Below, piece by piece: positions 33,890 to 43,697 of a stretch of 64,000 nt of DNA. This stretch comes from Streptomyces sp. TRM70350. Its GTDB lineage: Bacteria; Actinomycetota; Actinomycetes; Streptomycetales; Streptomycetaceae. The position numbers and the translations under genes are program-made. The stretch covers positions 310,001 through 374,000 of the forward strand of contig NZ_JAHUXH010000005.1 in NCBI RefSeq assembly GCF_019219825.1, given 5' to 3'. Every line of letters starts with the position of its first letter. The first letter of the stretch is position 1. The notes under the pieces are model-generated. The model saw only the letters and a program-made list of their open reading frames with translations, did no database searches and was not told where the DNA came from.

Positions 33890-34192
33890 TCAACGCCCGG
33901 CGGCGTTCGGCTTCTTGTGCGTGGTCCGGTCCCGGTGGCGGCGCGGTCGGAAGCGTCCCCGGCCGCCGTCGCGATGGTCGCGACGTTCGTGCGCGGCTGA
34001 CGGGCCGGAGTGCGGTGGGGTCGGCGCGGTGGTGCCGGCAGCGGGGTCGGCGGCGGCCCGGCGGCCGGGAAGGAAGCGGCTGTAGGAATGCAAGGCGATC
34101 CTTTCGTCGTGTGCGGAGTTGAGCCGGTGGATCACGTACGCTCCGCCGGCGATGAGCACGAGGAACGCGGCGATGGTGAGGGCGATGTCCAT
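33890..34192 (-). CDS. Small single-TM protein
   Basis: A 100-residue protein with an N-terminal membrane helix (ALTIAAFLVLIAGGAYVIHR) and a Pro/Arg/His-rich cytoplasmic tail. No strong ribosome-binding site. Not recognised. Confidence 0.45.
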   Translation of the reverse strand: MDIALTIAAFLVLIAGGAYVIHRLNSAHDERIALHSYSRFLPGRRAAADPAAGTTAPTPPHSGPSAAHERRDHRDGGRGRFRPRRHRDRTTHKKPNAAGR

Positions 34193-34483
34193 GGCGGTCA
34201 CGACCTGACGGTCGGTCGAACGCGAGAAGCGCTCGAGAGAAGCGGGCCCGCCGTCCCACGGGCGCGCGTGGTGCTGTGGGGGTGCGGTGGTGCTGTTGCT
34301 GTGGTGCCACTGGTGCCGGTGGTGAAGAGCAGCAATACGGCCCTGCGCGGGTCGGGCTCTGGCCACACGTCGGCGGCGGGGAACGTATCGAAGGCCGAGG
34401 CCATCGGGCTGACCTGTCTCCGGAACCCCCTGCGCTGCGCAGGAGTTCCGGCGAAGTGTCTCGCCGAGGACGAGACCGGCGCG

Positions 34484-34713
34484 GGAGCCGGTGTGCGACG
34501 TGCCCTCGGTACGTCCACCGTACTCCCGCGCGCCTCCGTCGGGTGGGGGCGGACGGCACCGCGCTACCCGCCTCGGCGTTCTCGGCCACCGTGGGTCCAC
34601 AAGTTCTCGGCCACCGTGGGTCCACAAGTTCTCGGCCACCGTCGGTCCAGAAGGGGGGGCGCGGGCCCTGGGAGTACGGTGGAGATATCGAGGGCATGTC
34701 GCGCACCGGCTCC
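34484..34713. repeat. 44-bp inverted repeat bracketing three 25-bp direct repeats
   Basis: Arm 1 (34484-34527) and arm 2 (34670-34713) are inverted copies, 39 of 44 positions identical. Between them three tandem 25-bp units lie at 34578, 34603 and 34628 (first two identical; each starts GTTCTCGGCCACCGT). A related sequence containing GAGGGCACGCCGCACACCGG occurs on the minus strand near 32800-32820, so the arm is a dispersed family. Confidence 0.8.
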
Positions 34714-34785
34714 GACATCGGTGCCGTTCTCGGCGACCGACGACGCCGGGCCGGATTCGCCCGCGCCCGGGGCAGGGCTCACCTC

Positions 34786-35463
34786 ATGACCGTGAACGTG
34801 CCGGTTCCGCCGGCGACCACAGAACTCCTTGGGCGGCCCGTCGGCCCGGACCGGCGCAGTCCGCGAAAGCCACGCCCGTCAAGGCCGGAGCGAGGCTCCT
34901 CGCCCCGAGAGGGGCAACGCGTCCGTCCGCTCACCCGGCGTCAGATCGAGGACCATCTGCAGGAACTGGGCGATCTGTGTGCGGAGACGTCCGGCGGCGG
35001 CCCGTGGGCGTGGAACCAGGCCCGCGGCGCCTTCCTGCGGCGGCTGGCGGCCGACGTACGGCGACCGGGATTCGAGTTGCTGATCGCGGAGACCACCGCG
35101 CTGACCGGATGCGCCTACGGTTTCCCCGTACGCGGCGACGGTCCCCGGTGGGAGGGCTTCGACGGATACCTTCCGGGGCGGCTGCTCCGCCTCGCCGCCT
35201 CCGGACGCCTCTTCGTGATCTCCGGGATCCACGTTCCGTCCTCCGTACGCAGGCAGAACCAGGACCGTGCCTGGAACCTCGCCCGGCGCCTGCAGAAACG
35301 GCTGCTCACCGATCACGGTGCCGCCGTCGCCGTCACGCTGGTGAACCGCTCCGACCACGGGACCGTCGAGGCGCTGCGGTCCTGGGGGTGGCGGTACATC
35401 GAAGGCGACACCCCTCGGACGGCCCCGCGCGGCCCGTTCCGCGTCCTGGTCCTCGAGACGTGA
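34786..35463 (+). CDS. GNAT-like acetyltransferase, hypothetical
   Basis: A 225-residue protein with a disordered basic N-terminus (about 45 residues), then LTRRQIEDHLQELGDLC, FELLIAETTALTGCAYGFPV, FVISGIHVPSSVRRQNQDRA (a pyrophosphate-binding-like loop) and VAVTLVNRSDHGTVEALRSW followed by GWRYIEGD. The order fits a GNAT fold. Start ATG 34786; it lies downstream of the 44-bp repeat arm, which may contain its promoter. Converges on the SpoIIE gene 33 bp away. Confidence 0.6.
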   Translation: MTVNVPVPPATTELLGRPVGPDRRSPRKPRPSRPERGSSPREGQRVRPLTRRQIEDHLQELGDLCAETSGGGPWAWNQARGAFLRRLAADVRRPGFELLIAETTALTGCAYGFPVRGDGPRWEGFDGYLPGRLLRLAASGRLFVISGIHVPSSVRRQNQDRAWNLARRLQKRLLTDHGAAVAVTLVNRSDHGTVEALRSWGWRYIEGDTPRTAPRGPFRVLVLET

Positions 35464-35496
35464 GCACCACGTCCCGCGTCACGGCCGTCACGGCTC

Positions 35497-37215
35497 TCAC
35501 GGCGTCGGCAGGCGCAGGGCGAGGAGGGCCACGTCGTCGGTGCTGCCGGGCGGCATGCGGGCGGGCAGTTGGTCGCACAGCGTGTCCAGCGGTTCGTGGG
35601 CGAGAGCGAGAGCGTGGTGGCGCAGACGGGCGAGGCCGGTGTCCAGGTCGCTGCCGGGAATCTCGATCAGGCCGTCGGTGTAGAGCAGCAGGGTGGAACC
35701 CGGCGGCAGGGGCTGCTCGGCGTTCGGCCGGCTGCCGCCGGTGCCCGGAGGGGCGCCGAGGAGGAGTCCCTGTCCCGCTTCGAGGTACTGCGCCTGTCCG
35801 TCCTGGGTCAGCAGGAGGGGCGGCGGATGCCCGGCGTTCGTCCACCGCAGCGTCCACGGGCCGGTGTGCGGGCTGCCTTCGAGCAGGGCGAGGACGAGGG
35901 TGGCCATGGGGACGGTGGTGATGGCGGGCATGGCGTCGTCGAGGCGGTCGACGACGGCGCCGGGCGGTCCGGTGTGGTCCCAGGCCAGTGAGCGCAGGAT
36001 GCCGTGCAGTTGCGCCATGCCGGCCGCCGCGGTCAGGTCGTGGCCCACGACGTCGCCGATGACCAGCGCGAGCGTGCCGTCCTTCCGCTCGAACGCGTCG
36101 TACCAGTCGCCGCCGACCTGGGAGCCGGCCGGGGCGGGCTGGTAGCGGGCGGCCAGCCGCAGGCGGCCGGGCTGGGGCAGCGGGGCGAGCAGGTTGCGCT
36201 GCATGGCCTCGGCGACGGCGCGCTGGCGGCCGAAGCGGCGGGCGTTGTCGATGACCAGGCCGACCCGGCGGCCGATGTCGCTCACCACTTTCAGGTCGTC
36301 GGCGTCGAAGGGGTGCGCCGGGTCCGTGCGCACCAGCGTCAGGGCGCCGGTGATCTGCCGCCGGGAGCCCAGCGGCACCGTGACGGCGGACGTCGCGCCG
36401 ACGGCCCGCAGGAAGCCGCCGTGGACGGCGGCCAGGGCAGAGGCGGTCGGTGCGGCCACGTCCGCCTCGCGCTGCAGCACGGGATCACCGCCGTTCAGCA
36501 CCTGGACCAGAGGGGAGTGGGCCTCCTCCCCGGCCTCGGGAAGGCGCTCGCGCCAGTCCTCCTGTACGGCGTCCCGGCCCTTGGGACCCGTCACCGCCAC
36601 ACGGTGGACCTGTCCGGAACCGACGCGCAGGTCCACCGCCGCCCAGTCGGCGAGGCGGGGAACCAGCAGGCGGCCCAGCCGGGCGAGGGCCTCATCGGTC
36701 TCCAGCGTCTGACCGAGCACGTCGGTGATCTCCGCCACCAGCGTCAGCCGCTCGGTGAGGTCCTCCAGAGCACGTGTATAGGCCGCACGCGCCCGACGCG
36801 CGCTGCGGTCGCCGGCGGCGTCGGTGAACAGCACGGCCATGCCCGTGAAGGCGCCGTCGTCCGTCAGGGGAGAAGCGGACCAGGACATCGCGACCAGGCG
36901 ACCGTCACCGCGCAGACAGATGTCGCCCGCCCCCCGCGCCTCGGCCCTCTCGGCCGCGGCCCGCAGCAGCGGGCACTGCTCCCGGGGGATCCTGCCGCCG
37001 TCCGCATCCCGGTGCAGCAGGTCGTGTGCGTCCTCCCCGCGCATCGCCGCGGCGGCGCGGCCCAGCAGCCGCTCGGCGGCCGGGTTGACCGCGAGGATCC
37101 GGCCGGCGGGGTCCACCACGATCAGGGCCGTGCCCAGCTGCCCGACGACCTGCTGCCAGAAACCCGGCTCGGCCGCCGACCACCGTCGCCCCTCATCTCC
37201 CACACCCTCCACCAT
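35497..37215 (-). CDS. PAS-GAF-SpoIIE PP2C-type phosphatase
   Basis: A 572-residue protein from ATG 37215 (GGAGGGG upstream; a longer frame to 37308 lacks a site). Domains: PAS (ALIVVDPAGRILAVNPAAER, about 25-130), GAF (about 165-330), SpoIIE phosphatase with QVGGDWYDAFERKDG, ALVIGDVVGHDLTAAAGMAQ, TNAGHPPPLLL and LLLYTDGLIEIPG, ending DDVALLALRL. All metal-binding acids are present. It differs in architecture from the phosphatase at 26150. Confidence 0.9.
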   Translation of the reverse strand: MVEGVGDEGRRWSAAEPGFWQQVVGQLGTALIVVDPAGRILAVNPAAERLLGRAAAAMRGEDAHDLLHRDADGGRIPREQCPLLRAAAERAEARGAGDICLRGDGRLVAMSWSASPLTDDGAFTGMAVLFTDAAGDRSARRARAAYTRALEDLTERLTLVAEITDVLGQTLETDEALARLGRLLVPRLADWAAVDLRVGSGQVHRVAVTGPKGRDAVQEDWRERLPEAGEEAHSPLVQVLNGGDPVLQREADVAAPTASALAAVHGGFLRAVGATSAVTVPLGSRRQITGALTLVRTDPAHPFDADDLKVVSDIGRRVGLVIDNARRFGRQRAVAEAMQRNLLAPLPQPGRLRLAARYQPAPAGSQVGGDWYDAFERKDGTLALVIGDVVGHDLTAAAGMAQLHGILRSLAWDHTGPPGAVVDRLDDAMPAITTVPMATLVLALLEGSPHTGPWTLRWTNAGHPPPLLLTQDGQAQYLEAGQGLLLGAPPGTGGSRPNAEQPLPPGSTLLLYTDGLIEIPGSDLDTGLARLRHHALALAHEPLDTLCDQLPARMPPGSTDDVALLALRLPTP

Positions 37216-37512
37216 GCCGCCCCTCCAGTCATGGAAACCCTCGCCGAAGACCGCGGGCGCATCGGCGGACCGACACACCAGTGGACCGATGGTCCCCCGG
37301 CTTGGCACCGATCGGCTCGGCGACCTTGCCTACTGCCCATGGTGTACGACGGGTAGTGGTCGTCGTCGAGCCGGTCGGCGGCGTACGGCGGCCTTCGGCG
37401 TACGACCGCTCCGGCGTGTGTCCGGGCGGCGGGGAACGGTCGCTTTCCGCTCGCGCTCGGCACACACGGGCCTGCCGCATGTTCCGGCCGTCGAAGCCGT
37501 CCACTTGCCCGA
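37216..37512. other. Intergenic spacer
   Basis: About 300 bp; upstream region of the phosphatase gene. GGCGTACG occurs twice around 37380-37405. No gene seen. Confidence 0.4.
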
Positions 37513-37895
37513 TCATTCCGCACCGGCGGGGAAGTGGCCGCAGAAGATGACGGGGCGCGCCAAGATGTCGCGGGCGGCGGTGAGGTTGCCGAGCAGGCAG
37601 GGCAGGGCGGACGGGCCGGCCGGCAGGGGGAAGAGGACGTAGTCCTTTTGCCAGGGCTGGTCCTCGCTCAAGCGCATGATCACGTTACCGAGGTCGCGGT
37701 CGCGGCCCACCCACATCGGTCCAGGTGTGGTGCAGGTCGTTGTGGGTGTGCTTCCAGGCGGCGGCCGGGGTGCGGAAGTCCCACTCCCAGGTGGTGGAGT
37801 GGACGGCAGGGTCGCGCGTACAGTCCCACTGGCCGTGCAGGATGTTGTGGTCCAGCTCCCTGTTCTCCAGGACCTCGGCGGTGGTGAGCATCGCC
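37513..37895 (-). pseudogene. Fatty acid desaturase remnant
   Basis: A minus-strand fragment with the histidine boxes of membrane desaturases: LDHNILHGQWDCTRDPAVHS, WKHTHNDLHHTWTDV, then after a one-base frameshift near 37710 GRDRDLGNVIMRLSEDQPW, and a late ARPVIFCGHFP. Both ends and an internal piece are missing. Non-functional. Confidence 0.7.
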
Positions 37896-37998
37896 GTCCC
37901 GGCCGACACCAGCCGCGCGGCGGAGGCCGCACGCCGGTGGCGGTGTGCGCCTGCGGTCACCGGGTGTGGCCGTCTCCTGCGGCGGACTGTCCGAGCCG

Positions 37999-39321
37999 TC
38001 ACCGGCGGCGCCGGGCGCGGTACGGACTGCCCGTACCGCGCTGGTAGATGTCGGGGATGCCGTCGGCGTCCTCGTCGAGGTGCTCCGCCTCCCACAGCCT
38101 GCGGTAGATGCTGTTACGCCGTTTGACCAGCAGCGCGGCCACGCCGGCGGCGAGCAGTGAGGCGACCAGTACGGCGGCTTTGATCCGCTCGGTGTCAGCC
38201 GGGTCGGCGAAGGCCACCTCGCCGATGAGCAGGGCGACCGTGAACCCGATTCCGGCGAGAACCGCGAGGGCGAAGACGTCGGCCCAGGCCAGGTCGGGGT
38301 TGAGCCGGGCCCGGGTGTACCGGGCGGCGAGGTAGGTTCCCCCGAAGATCCCCACGGCCTTGCCGACGACCAGGCCAAGCACCACGCCCAGCGGCTCGGG
38401 ACGGGTGAACACCTGGCCCAGCACGGGAACGGAGATGCTCACCCCGGCGGCGAACAGGGCGAACAGGGGGACGGCGACACCGGCTGATACCGGACGCAGC
38501 AGGTGCTCGGTGCGCTCCCCGGGCGAGGCGTCCTCCCCCGTACCCTGGTCGCGGGCGCAGCGAAGGATCAGTCCCATCGCCACCCCGGCCACGGTGGCGT
38601 GCACCCCGCCGTTGTACATCAGCGCCCAGATGACCATGGCCAAGGGCACGTACCACCACCATCCGCGCACCCTGAACCGTTGCAGCAGGTAGAAGACGAC
38701 CAACCCGCCGACAGCCCCTCCGAGGGCTGCCGGGTTCAGGCGACTGGTGAAGAACAGCGCGATGACCAGGATCGCGCCCAGGTCGTCGACGACCGCCAGG
38801 GTGAGCAGGAAGGCCCGCAATGCGGTCGGCATGTGGGTGCTGAGCACAGCGAGGACCGCGAGTGCGAAGGCGATGTCGGTGGCCATCGGCACCGCCCAGC
38901 CGTCGGCACGGCCGCCACCGGCAGCGGTTGTGGCCAGGTAGATCGCCGCAGGCACCACCATGCCGCACACCGCGGCCACCACCGGCAGGACCGCGGTGGC
39001 CCGGGTGCGCAGCTGACCGGCCACGAGTTCGCGTTTGAGCTCGATCCCGGCGACCAGGAAGAAGACGGTGAGCAGCCCGTCGGCGGTCCAGTGCCGCACC
39101 GACAGATCCAGCCCGAGTGCGGCTACCCCGAAGTGGACGTCGCGCAGCGCCTCGTAGCTCCCGCGCCACGGGGTGTTCGCCCACACCAGCGCCACCAGGG
39201 CGGCGATCAGCAGCACCAGGCCGCCGACCGTCTCCGTGCGCAAGGCCCGGGCCACCTGTACCCGTTCCGGCCAGGGCAGCAGTCCGAGGAAGACCGAAGG
39301 CTCGCGCGGGGCAGCAGGCAT
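37999..39321 (-). CDS. nhaA: Na+/H+ antiporter NhaA
   Basis: A 440-residue NhaA. The paired aspartates are visible in LTLAVVDDLGAILVIALFF; also FFLVAGIELKRELVAGQL, PMATDIAFALAVLAVL and the late KAVGIFGGTYLA and GIGFTVALLIGEVAF. ATG 39321 has GGAGG seven bases upstream; a longer form to 39414 is less likely. The C-terminal tail carries a calcium-loop-like DEDADGIPDIYQRG, unusual for NhaA. Confidence 0.92.
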   Translation of the reverse strand: MPAAPREPSVFLGLLPWPERVQVARALRTETVGGLVLLIAALVALVWANTPWRGSYEALRDVHFGVAALGLDLSVRHWTADGLLTVFFLVAGIELKRELVAGQLRTRATAVLPVVAAVCGMVVPAAIYLATTAAGGGRADGWAVPMATDIAFALAVLAVLSTHMPTALRAFLLTLAVVDDLGAILVIALFFTSRLNPAALGGAVGGLVVFYLLQRFRVRGWWWYVPLAMVIWALMYNGGVHATVAGVAMGLILRCARDQGTGEDASPGERTEHLLRPVSAGVAVPLFALFAAGVSISVPVLGQVFTRPEPLGVVLGLVVGKAVGIFGGTYLAARYTRARLNPDLAWADVFALAVLAGIGFTVALLIGEVAFADPADTERIKAAVLVASLLAAGVAALLVKRRNSIYRRLWEAEHLDEDADGIPDIYQRGTGSPYRARRRR

Positions 39322-39754
39322 CGGGAGGACCTCCGGGCCGCGGGCAACGGGCATAGGAACGAGCCCTCCGGCGCCGACCGGACGTCCCGGTGCGATCGTG
39401 CCCTGATGGCGCATTCGTCACATCCCATCCACCGTAGCCCGCCCACAGCCGCCCGTGGTGCGACCACCAGGGGACTGCGCGAGGCGGCACCGGGGCTGTC
39501 GTCGGCGCGTCCGCACCCGGGTCATCCCCGAACGGGCCGAATCCCGGGAGGAGCTGGCCGACGACTGATCCGCACAGTCCAGGGTCCTCCCGGTCGCCGT
39601 GATGGTCCGCCCGTACGGGCACGCTGTGGGCACGACGTCGGAGTACGCGGTCCGGGAGTGGCCGACGGACCTTCGGAGGTGTCCGCATCCCTGCGCTTCG
39701 GGCCCAGCCATAGACGCGTGATTGCGGACGCGTACGGGCGCCTGCCTCCAGTTG

Positions 39755-39970
39755 TCATTCGACGTCGACTCCGTGGGCGCGAGCCAGGCCGTCGAGACCG
39801 TCCGCCCAGCCCTGGCCGAGGGCGCGCAGCTTCCATGCGGGTCGACCATCGATGGTGTGCCGATACAACTCGGCGACGACCATGGCGCGGATGTCCGGGT
39901 CTGCGGGAGGGAGGCGGAGCGCGATGCCGCGATCGACCGAGAACTGAGGCGGCAGACGACCAGTGTCCAT
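39755..39970 (-). pseudogene. TerD-family C-terminal fragment
   Basis: About 70 residues: GIALRLPPADPDIRAMVVAE, LYRHTIDGRPAWKLRALGQG, WADGLDGLARAHGVDVE. This is the end of a TerD (tellurite/stress) domain, whose calcium-binding N-terminal half is absent. Flanking DNA is debris. Confidence 0.65.
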
Positions 39971-40092
39971 CTGCAGTCATTCCCCGCGGCACGTCCGCCC
40001 GTGATCGCGGACGCTCCCCAGATTGGGACTGCCCGGGGTGCTCGCCGAGGCCCAGGCGTTCCACTTCCAGGGTGTGCGACGGCTGGTCCGGG

Positions 40093-41043
40093 GGCGAGCG
40101 GGCGGCGGCCAAAGGGCGGGCGGAGCAGGACGCTCCCGCATATCTGGCGGCGGAGACCGCGCGACTCAACGAGGTACGGCAGCAGTTGGCAGCCGAGGCC
40201 GAGCAGTGGTGGCAGGCCCTGATTTCCAACGTTGCCGACGTCGTCCACCTCCAGACCGTCGACGACTTCCCGCGCTGGAAGAAGGAAGGGGTGCTGCAGA
40301 AGTACAAGCCGGTCGGCTGGAACAAGATCTTCGACCAGATCAAGGACAAGGACGGCTACTACACCGGCCTGTTCTTCTTCGCCTTCTCCAACGTCACGGC
40401 CACCAGGCTCGGCGACGACGCGCCCGTCGAGGCCAAGGACTTCCTCAAGCCCGAGTTCAAGAACAAGCTCGTCTTCACCTACCCGAACGACGACGACGCC
40501 GTCCTCTACTACTTCAAACAGCTCACCGACAAGTACGGCTTCGACTACCTGAAGAAGCTGCTCGCCCAGAACCCGACGTTCGTCCGCGGCACCCAGGACT
40601 CCGCCGACCTGGTCGGCTCCGGTGACTACGTGGCGAGCTTCGGCACGAGCGGAGGCGTCCCGGGCGCCGCTGAGACCACCCTGCCGAAGAAGTCGCCGTG
40701 GGTCGCCTGGCCGCAGACCGGTGCCATCCTCAAGGATGCCCCGCACAAGGCCGCCGCCAAGCTCTACCTGAGCTGGCTGCTGTCCAAGGATGCCCAACAG
40801 AACTCCATCGACACCTGGAGCGCCCGCACCGACGTCGCCGCGCCGGCGGGCCGCAAGGGCATCTTCGGCTACGAGAACATGAACCCGCTCGGTCTCGGCG
40901 AGTTCATGAGCAACCGCACCGCCCTCGACCGCTACAAGGCCCGCATCAACCTCTATGTCGGCGACGTCAAGGGCGTGAACCCCTCCGACCCGCAGGGCGT
41001 GCTCGGCCTGTACCCCGTCAACCAGGACGGCACCCAGGGCTGA
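40093..41043 (+). pseudogene. Solute-binding protein lacking its N-terminus, fused to a foreign fragment
   Basis: From about 40222 the frame is the C-terminal two thirds of a Fe3+/thiamine-type extracellular solute-binding protein: VHLQTVDDFPRWKKEGVLQK, GYYTGLFFFAFSNVTATRL, LVFTYPNDDDAVLYYFKQLT and KAAAKLYLSWLLSKDAQQNS. The preceding 40 codons (AAAKGRAEQDAPAYLAAETA, RLNEVRQQLAAEAEQWWQAL) are helical and belong to something else. No signal peptide, so it cannot be exported. Confidence 0.65.
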
Positions 41044-41094
41044 CGGGCCCTTTTCCGCTTCCCTCTGCTCCCCACCAGAGGGGTGGAAGCCATG

Positions 41095-41350
41095 GCCACC
41101 CACACGGCCGCCTGAGCTTGACGTTTGCCTCGGTGAGCTTGGTGTTCCTTGAGTGACTCGGTGCGATTGACCGTCTTGCCGACGTCGTGACGCTTGGCCC
41201 GGTGCTTGTTCTTCGAGCCGGGAGGCCGTCCAGGGCCTGGTCGTGTGGGTTTCGGTGCGGCCGCCGGTCGCGCGGCGGTCGCGTCGCGGAGGTTGCGTCG
41301 CGGAGGTTGCGTCGCGGAGGTTGCGTCGCGGAGGTTGCGAAACCCGCGGC
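41095..41350 (-). pseudogene. Transposase C-terminal remnant
   Basis: Minus frame ARRGFRNLR, then after a repeat insert PKPTRPGPGRPPGSKNKHRA and KRHDVGKTVNRTESLKEHQA. The GRPPGSKN..RYDVGK-type tail is typical of a common Streptomyces transposase family. The catalytic part is missing. Confidence 0.6.
41281..41336. repeat. Four perfect 14-bp tandem repeats
   Basis: GCGTCGCGGAGGTT repeated four times exactly (41281, 41295, 41309, 41323) inside the transposase remnant. Three extra copies add 42 bp, keeping the old frame. Confidence 0.9.
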
Positions 41351-41542
41351 GGGCGGGGGCCGGGTGAGGCGGCGGGGTCGGTGCGGCGTTCCCAGGGCCG
41401 GTGGACGTCCTGCGCCGGCGACGGTGACCGGGTCGCCGTCCTGGCCCATGGCCACGCCACCGCCGACGAGATCGACCGGCGGCTGGCCGCCCTGACCACC
41501 GCCCCCACCCACTGAATTCCCATCCCCTCCAGGAGGCCCCGC

Positions 41543-42047
41543 ATGAGCACCCTCTCCTTCAAGGTCCTCGACCTCGACTTCCCGGCCGGCAGCAAGAACA
41601 AGACCGCCACGCTCGTCACCGGTGAGCAGGAGGCCCTGCTGGTCGACGCCGCCTTCACCCGCGCCGACGGCCACCGCCTCGCCGCCGAGATCCTCGACTC
41701 CGGCAAGAAGCTGACCACCGTCTTCGTCAGCCACGGCGACCCCGACTTCTACTTCGGCGCCGAGGTCCTCGCCGACGCCTTCCCCGACGCCACCTTCGTC
41801 GCCACCCCGCTCGTCATCGAGCACATCCAGCACTCCTACGAGGGCAAGCTCAAGGCGTGGACGGCCCTCGGCCCGAACCTGCCCACCCGCCTGGTCGACC
41901 TCACCCCGCTGACCGGCGACCAACAAGGCCACCGGCAAGCCGATCGACGTACGCGTCGCCCACCACTTCGTCGTCCGCGGCGGCCTGATCGTCCGCTTCG
42001 AGCAGTTCGTCGACACCGCCCTCGTCCGCGACGCCATGCACGGCTAG
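41543..42047 (+). pseudogene. MBL-fold hydrolase N-terminus joined to a SnoaL-like C-terminus
   Basis: ATG 41543 (AGGAGG upstream) starts an MBL-fold protein: ATLVTGEQEALLVDAAFTRA, TTVFVSHGDPDFYFGAEVLA and an intact helix to PLTGD at about 41922. Then, in another frame, ATGKPIDVRVAHHFVVRGGL and IVRFEQFVDTALVRDAMHG to TAG 42047 is the end of a SnoaL/NTF2-like protein. Both genes are incomplete. Confidence 0.7.
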
Positions 42048-42197
42048 GCGTCCGTCCAGACCTTCCTCGGGACAGGTATCCCTCTGCCCACTGCCGACGA
42101 CAGGGCGCTCGTCATCGCCTTGTGCGAGCAGAACGGCTTCCGCTGTGCGGATCCGGCAGCCGCCCCCGTTCGCACCGCCTGGCTCAGGCGCCGCGGA
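42048..42197. other. Short spacer
   Basis: About 150 bp between the chimeric pseudogene and the convergent lyase gene; nothing recognised. Confidence 0.3.
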
Positions 42198-43697
42198 TCA
42201 CGCGTCGGATCCGGGCGTGCTCGCTCCGCGCCCGCGACGGCGGAGCAGGAGGAGACCCCCGAGGAGGGCCGAGGCCCCGGCGGCGGACCAGGCAAGGACG
42301 CCGTCCGCCCCGGTGGCGGCCAGATCGTGGGGGGCGCCGCCCTGCGGGCGCGTCCCGCCGCCTGCCGCGCTGCCCGAGGCGTCGTCCGCCGTCTTGGTTT
42401 CGCGTGCGGCGCCCGGCGCGGACGCGCCGACGTCCTCCGGGTCCCGGGTGTAGGTCAGCGTGCCGTAGCCGAGGTGGTCGTAGCTCCAGCCGGCCCCGCC
42501 GCGGAGACCGCCGCCGTCCTCGGGCGTGAGCTTGTCCTTGTAGGCCGTGATGTTCGGTACGTCCAGCCCGCGGCGCACCGCGTAGTGGTTGTGGATCAGG
42601 GCCCAGATGGGGCGGGTGCTGCCCCGGCCCTGCTCGCTGATCTCCGGTTCGGTGTGCAGGGCTCCGAGCTGGCCCGCCACGCGCCGGCCCATGCGGCGTG
42701 AGTACGAGGTGTAGGGAACGTCCTTGCCGAGGTTGTAGCGGGCGACGTACTCAGCGCCCTTCATGAACCGGTTGTCGTCGTACCCGTACAGGTCCTCGCC
42801 CAGGTTCCAGGCCATCTCGCAGAGCGCGCCCATCCAGCCGACACCGGCCATGGTGTGCTCCTGGTCCCGGCCGCTCTCCTCCCACTGCCCGAGGACGACG
42901 CCGTCCGCCTCCTCGTGCAGGACGGGGATGGCCCGTTTGACACAGCCGTTGCCGTCGCCGTTCTTGAAGTACTCCACCGCCCGGTCGATCTTGGCCTGGT
43001 CCTCGGTGAGCCCGCCGATGGCGATGATGGACGCCAGGGTGCACAGTTCCCAGTTGGCCCGGTAGTTGCTGGGGACGGCGTCGTTGTGGTTGACCAGGAA
43101 GTAGTCGTTCATCGGGTAGAAGATGTCGACCAGCATGGACTGGAACCGGCCGAGGTCGAATCCGTCGTAGTCGCGCATGATCTCGCCGGCGTTGGCCAGC
43201 TGATACCCCTGGATGCCCGCCATCAGGTACCGGTCGGCGTTCCCGCCGAGCTCCTTGAGGGTGGCCGACCAGGCGTTGAGGATGTCCCGCGCCTTGTCCC
43301 CGTGCCCGGCGTCCCCGGTGATCTTCCAGCGCAGGGCGTTCTGGTAGGCCGCGGCGGTGTCCCGGAAGAGCAGGTGGACGTTCGCGCCCTCGCCACCGCG
43401 GATGACGGTCGCGACGGGCCGTGGCCGGTAGTCGGTCGCCGAGTCCCGGCTGCTCAGCAGCCGCTTCCAGCCGTCCGTCCAGGGCTGCGCACCCGCCTTG
43501 ACCTTCTCGGCCATCCGGTCGAAGTCGGCCTGCGTGTGCAGCAGCGCCGGGTGGGCGAACCCGCCCTTCGGGGCCGTCGGCACGGCTGAGGCGGTCCCCG
43601 TGGCCGCCCCGATCGCACCGGCGCCGGCACTGGCCGCGCCGGCGAGCTTCAGCATCCCGCGACGGCTGAGCGAACGGTCTGTGGTGGCCTGCTCCAT
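42198..43697 (-). CDS. Alginate-lyase-family protein with Tat signal and LAATG sorting motif
   Basis: A 499-residue exported protein. Tat signal RSLSRRGMLKLAGAASAGAG; alginate_lyase (PF05426-type) helical domain from FAHPALLHTQADFDRMAEKV through VHLLFRDTAAAYQNALRWKI, LMAGIQGYQLANAGEIMRDY, NWELCTLASIIAIGGLTED and EHTMAGVGWMGALCEMAWNL. The C-terminus has a Gly-rich spacer, HDLAATGADG (class E sortase LAxTG motif), a hydrophobic helix and an RRRGRG tail, so it is probably wall-anchored. AGGAG precedes ATG 43697. Substrate may be a uronate polymer; unproven. Confidence 0.85.
   Translation of the reverse strand: MEQATTDRSLSRRGMLKLAGAASAGAGAIGAATGTASAVPTAPKGGFAHPALLHTQADFDRMAEKVKAGAQPWTDGWKRLLSSRDSATDYRPRPVATVIRGGEGANVHLLFRDTAAAYQNALRWKITGDAGHGDKARDILNAWSATLKELGGNADRYLMAGIQGYQLANAGEIMRDYDGFDLGRFQSMLVDIFYPMNDYFLVNHNDAVPSNYRANWELCTLASIIAIGGLTEDQAKIDRAVEYFKNGDGNGCVKRAIPVLHEEADGVVLGQWEESGRDQEHTMAGVGWMGALCEMAWNLGEDLYGYDDNRFMKGAEYVARYNLGKDVPYTSYSRRMGRRVAGQLGALHTEPEISEQGRGSTRPIWALIHNHYAVRRGLDVPNITAYKDKLTPEDGGGLRGGAGWSYDHLGYGTLTYTRDPEDVGASAPGAARETKTADDASGSAAGGGTRPQGGAPHDLAATGADGVLAWSAAGASALLGGLLLLRRRGRGASTPGSDA

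Noticed and set aside
34198..34518. A 106-codon minus frame near the 44-bp repeat
   Set aside because: Low-complexity composition, no ribosome-binding site, and it overlaps the repeat arm; coding not supported.
34578..34652. CRISPR array
   Set aside because: Three 25-bp units without spacers; simple tandem duplication.
38503..41043. An 846-codon plus frame opposite NhaA running into the solute-binding protein
   Set aside because: Most is antisense to NhaA and desert; only the part after 40222 matches a family, so it is a truncated gene.
41281..41336. CRISPR array
   Set aside because: The repeats are directly adjacent with no spacers and no cas genes occur; it is a tandem microsatellite.
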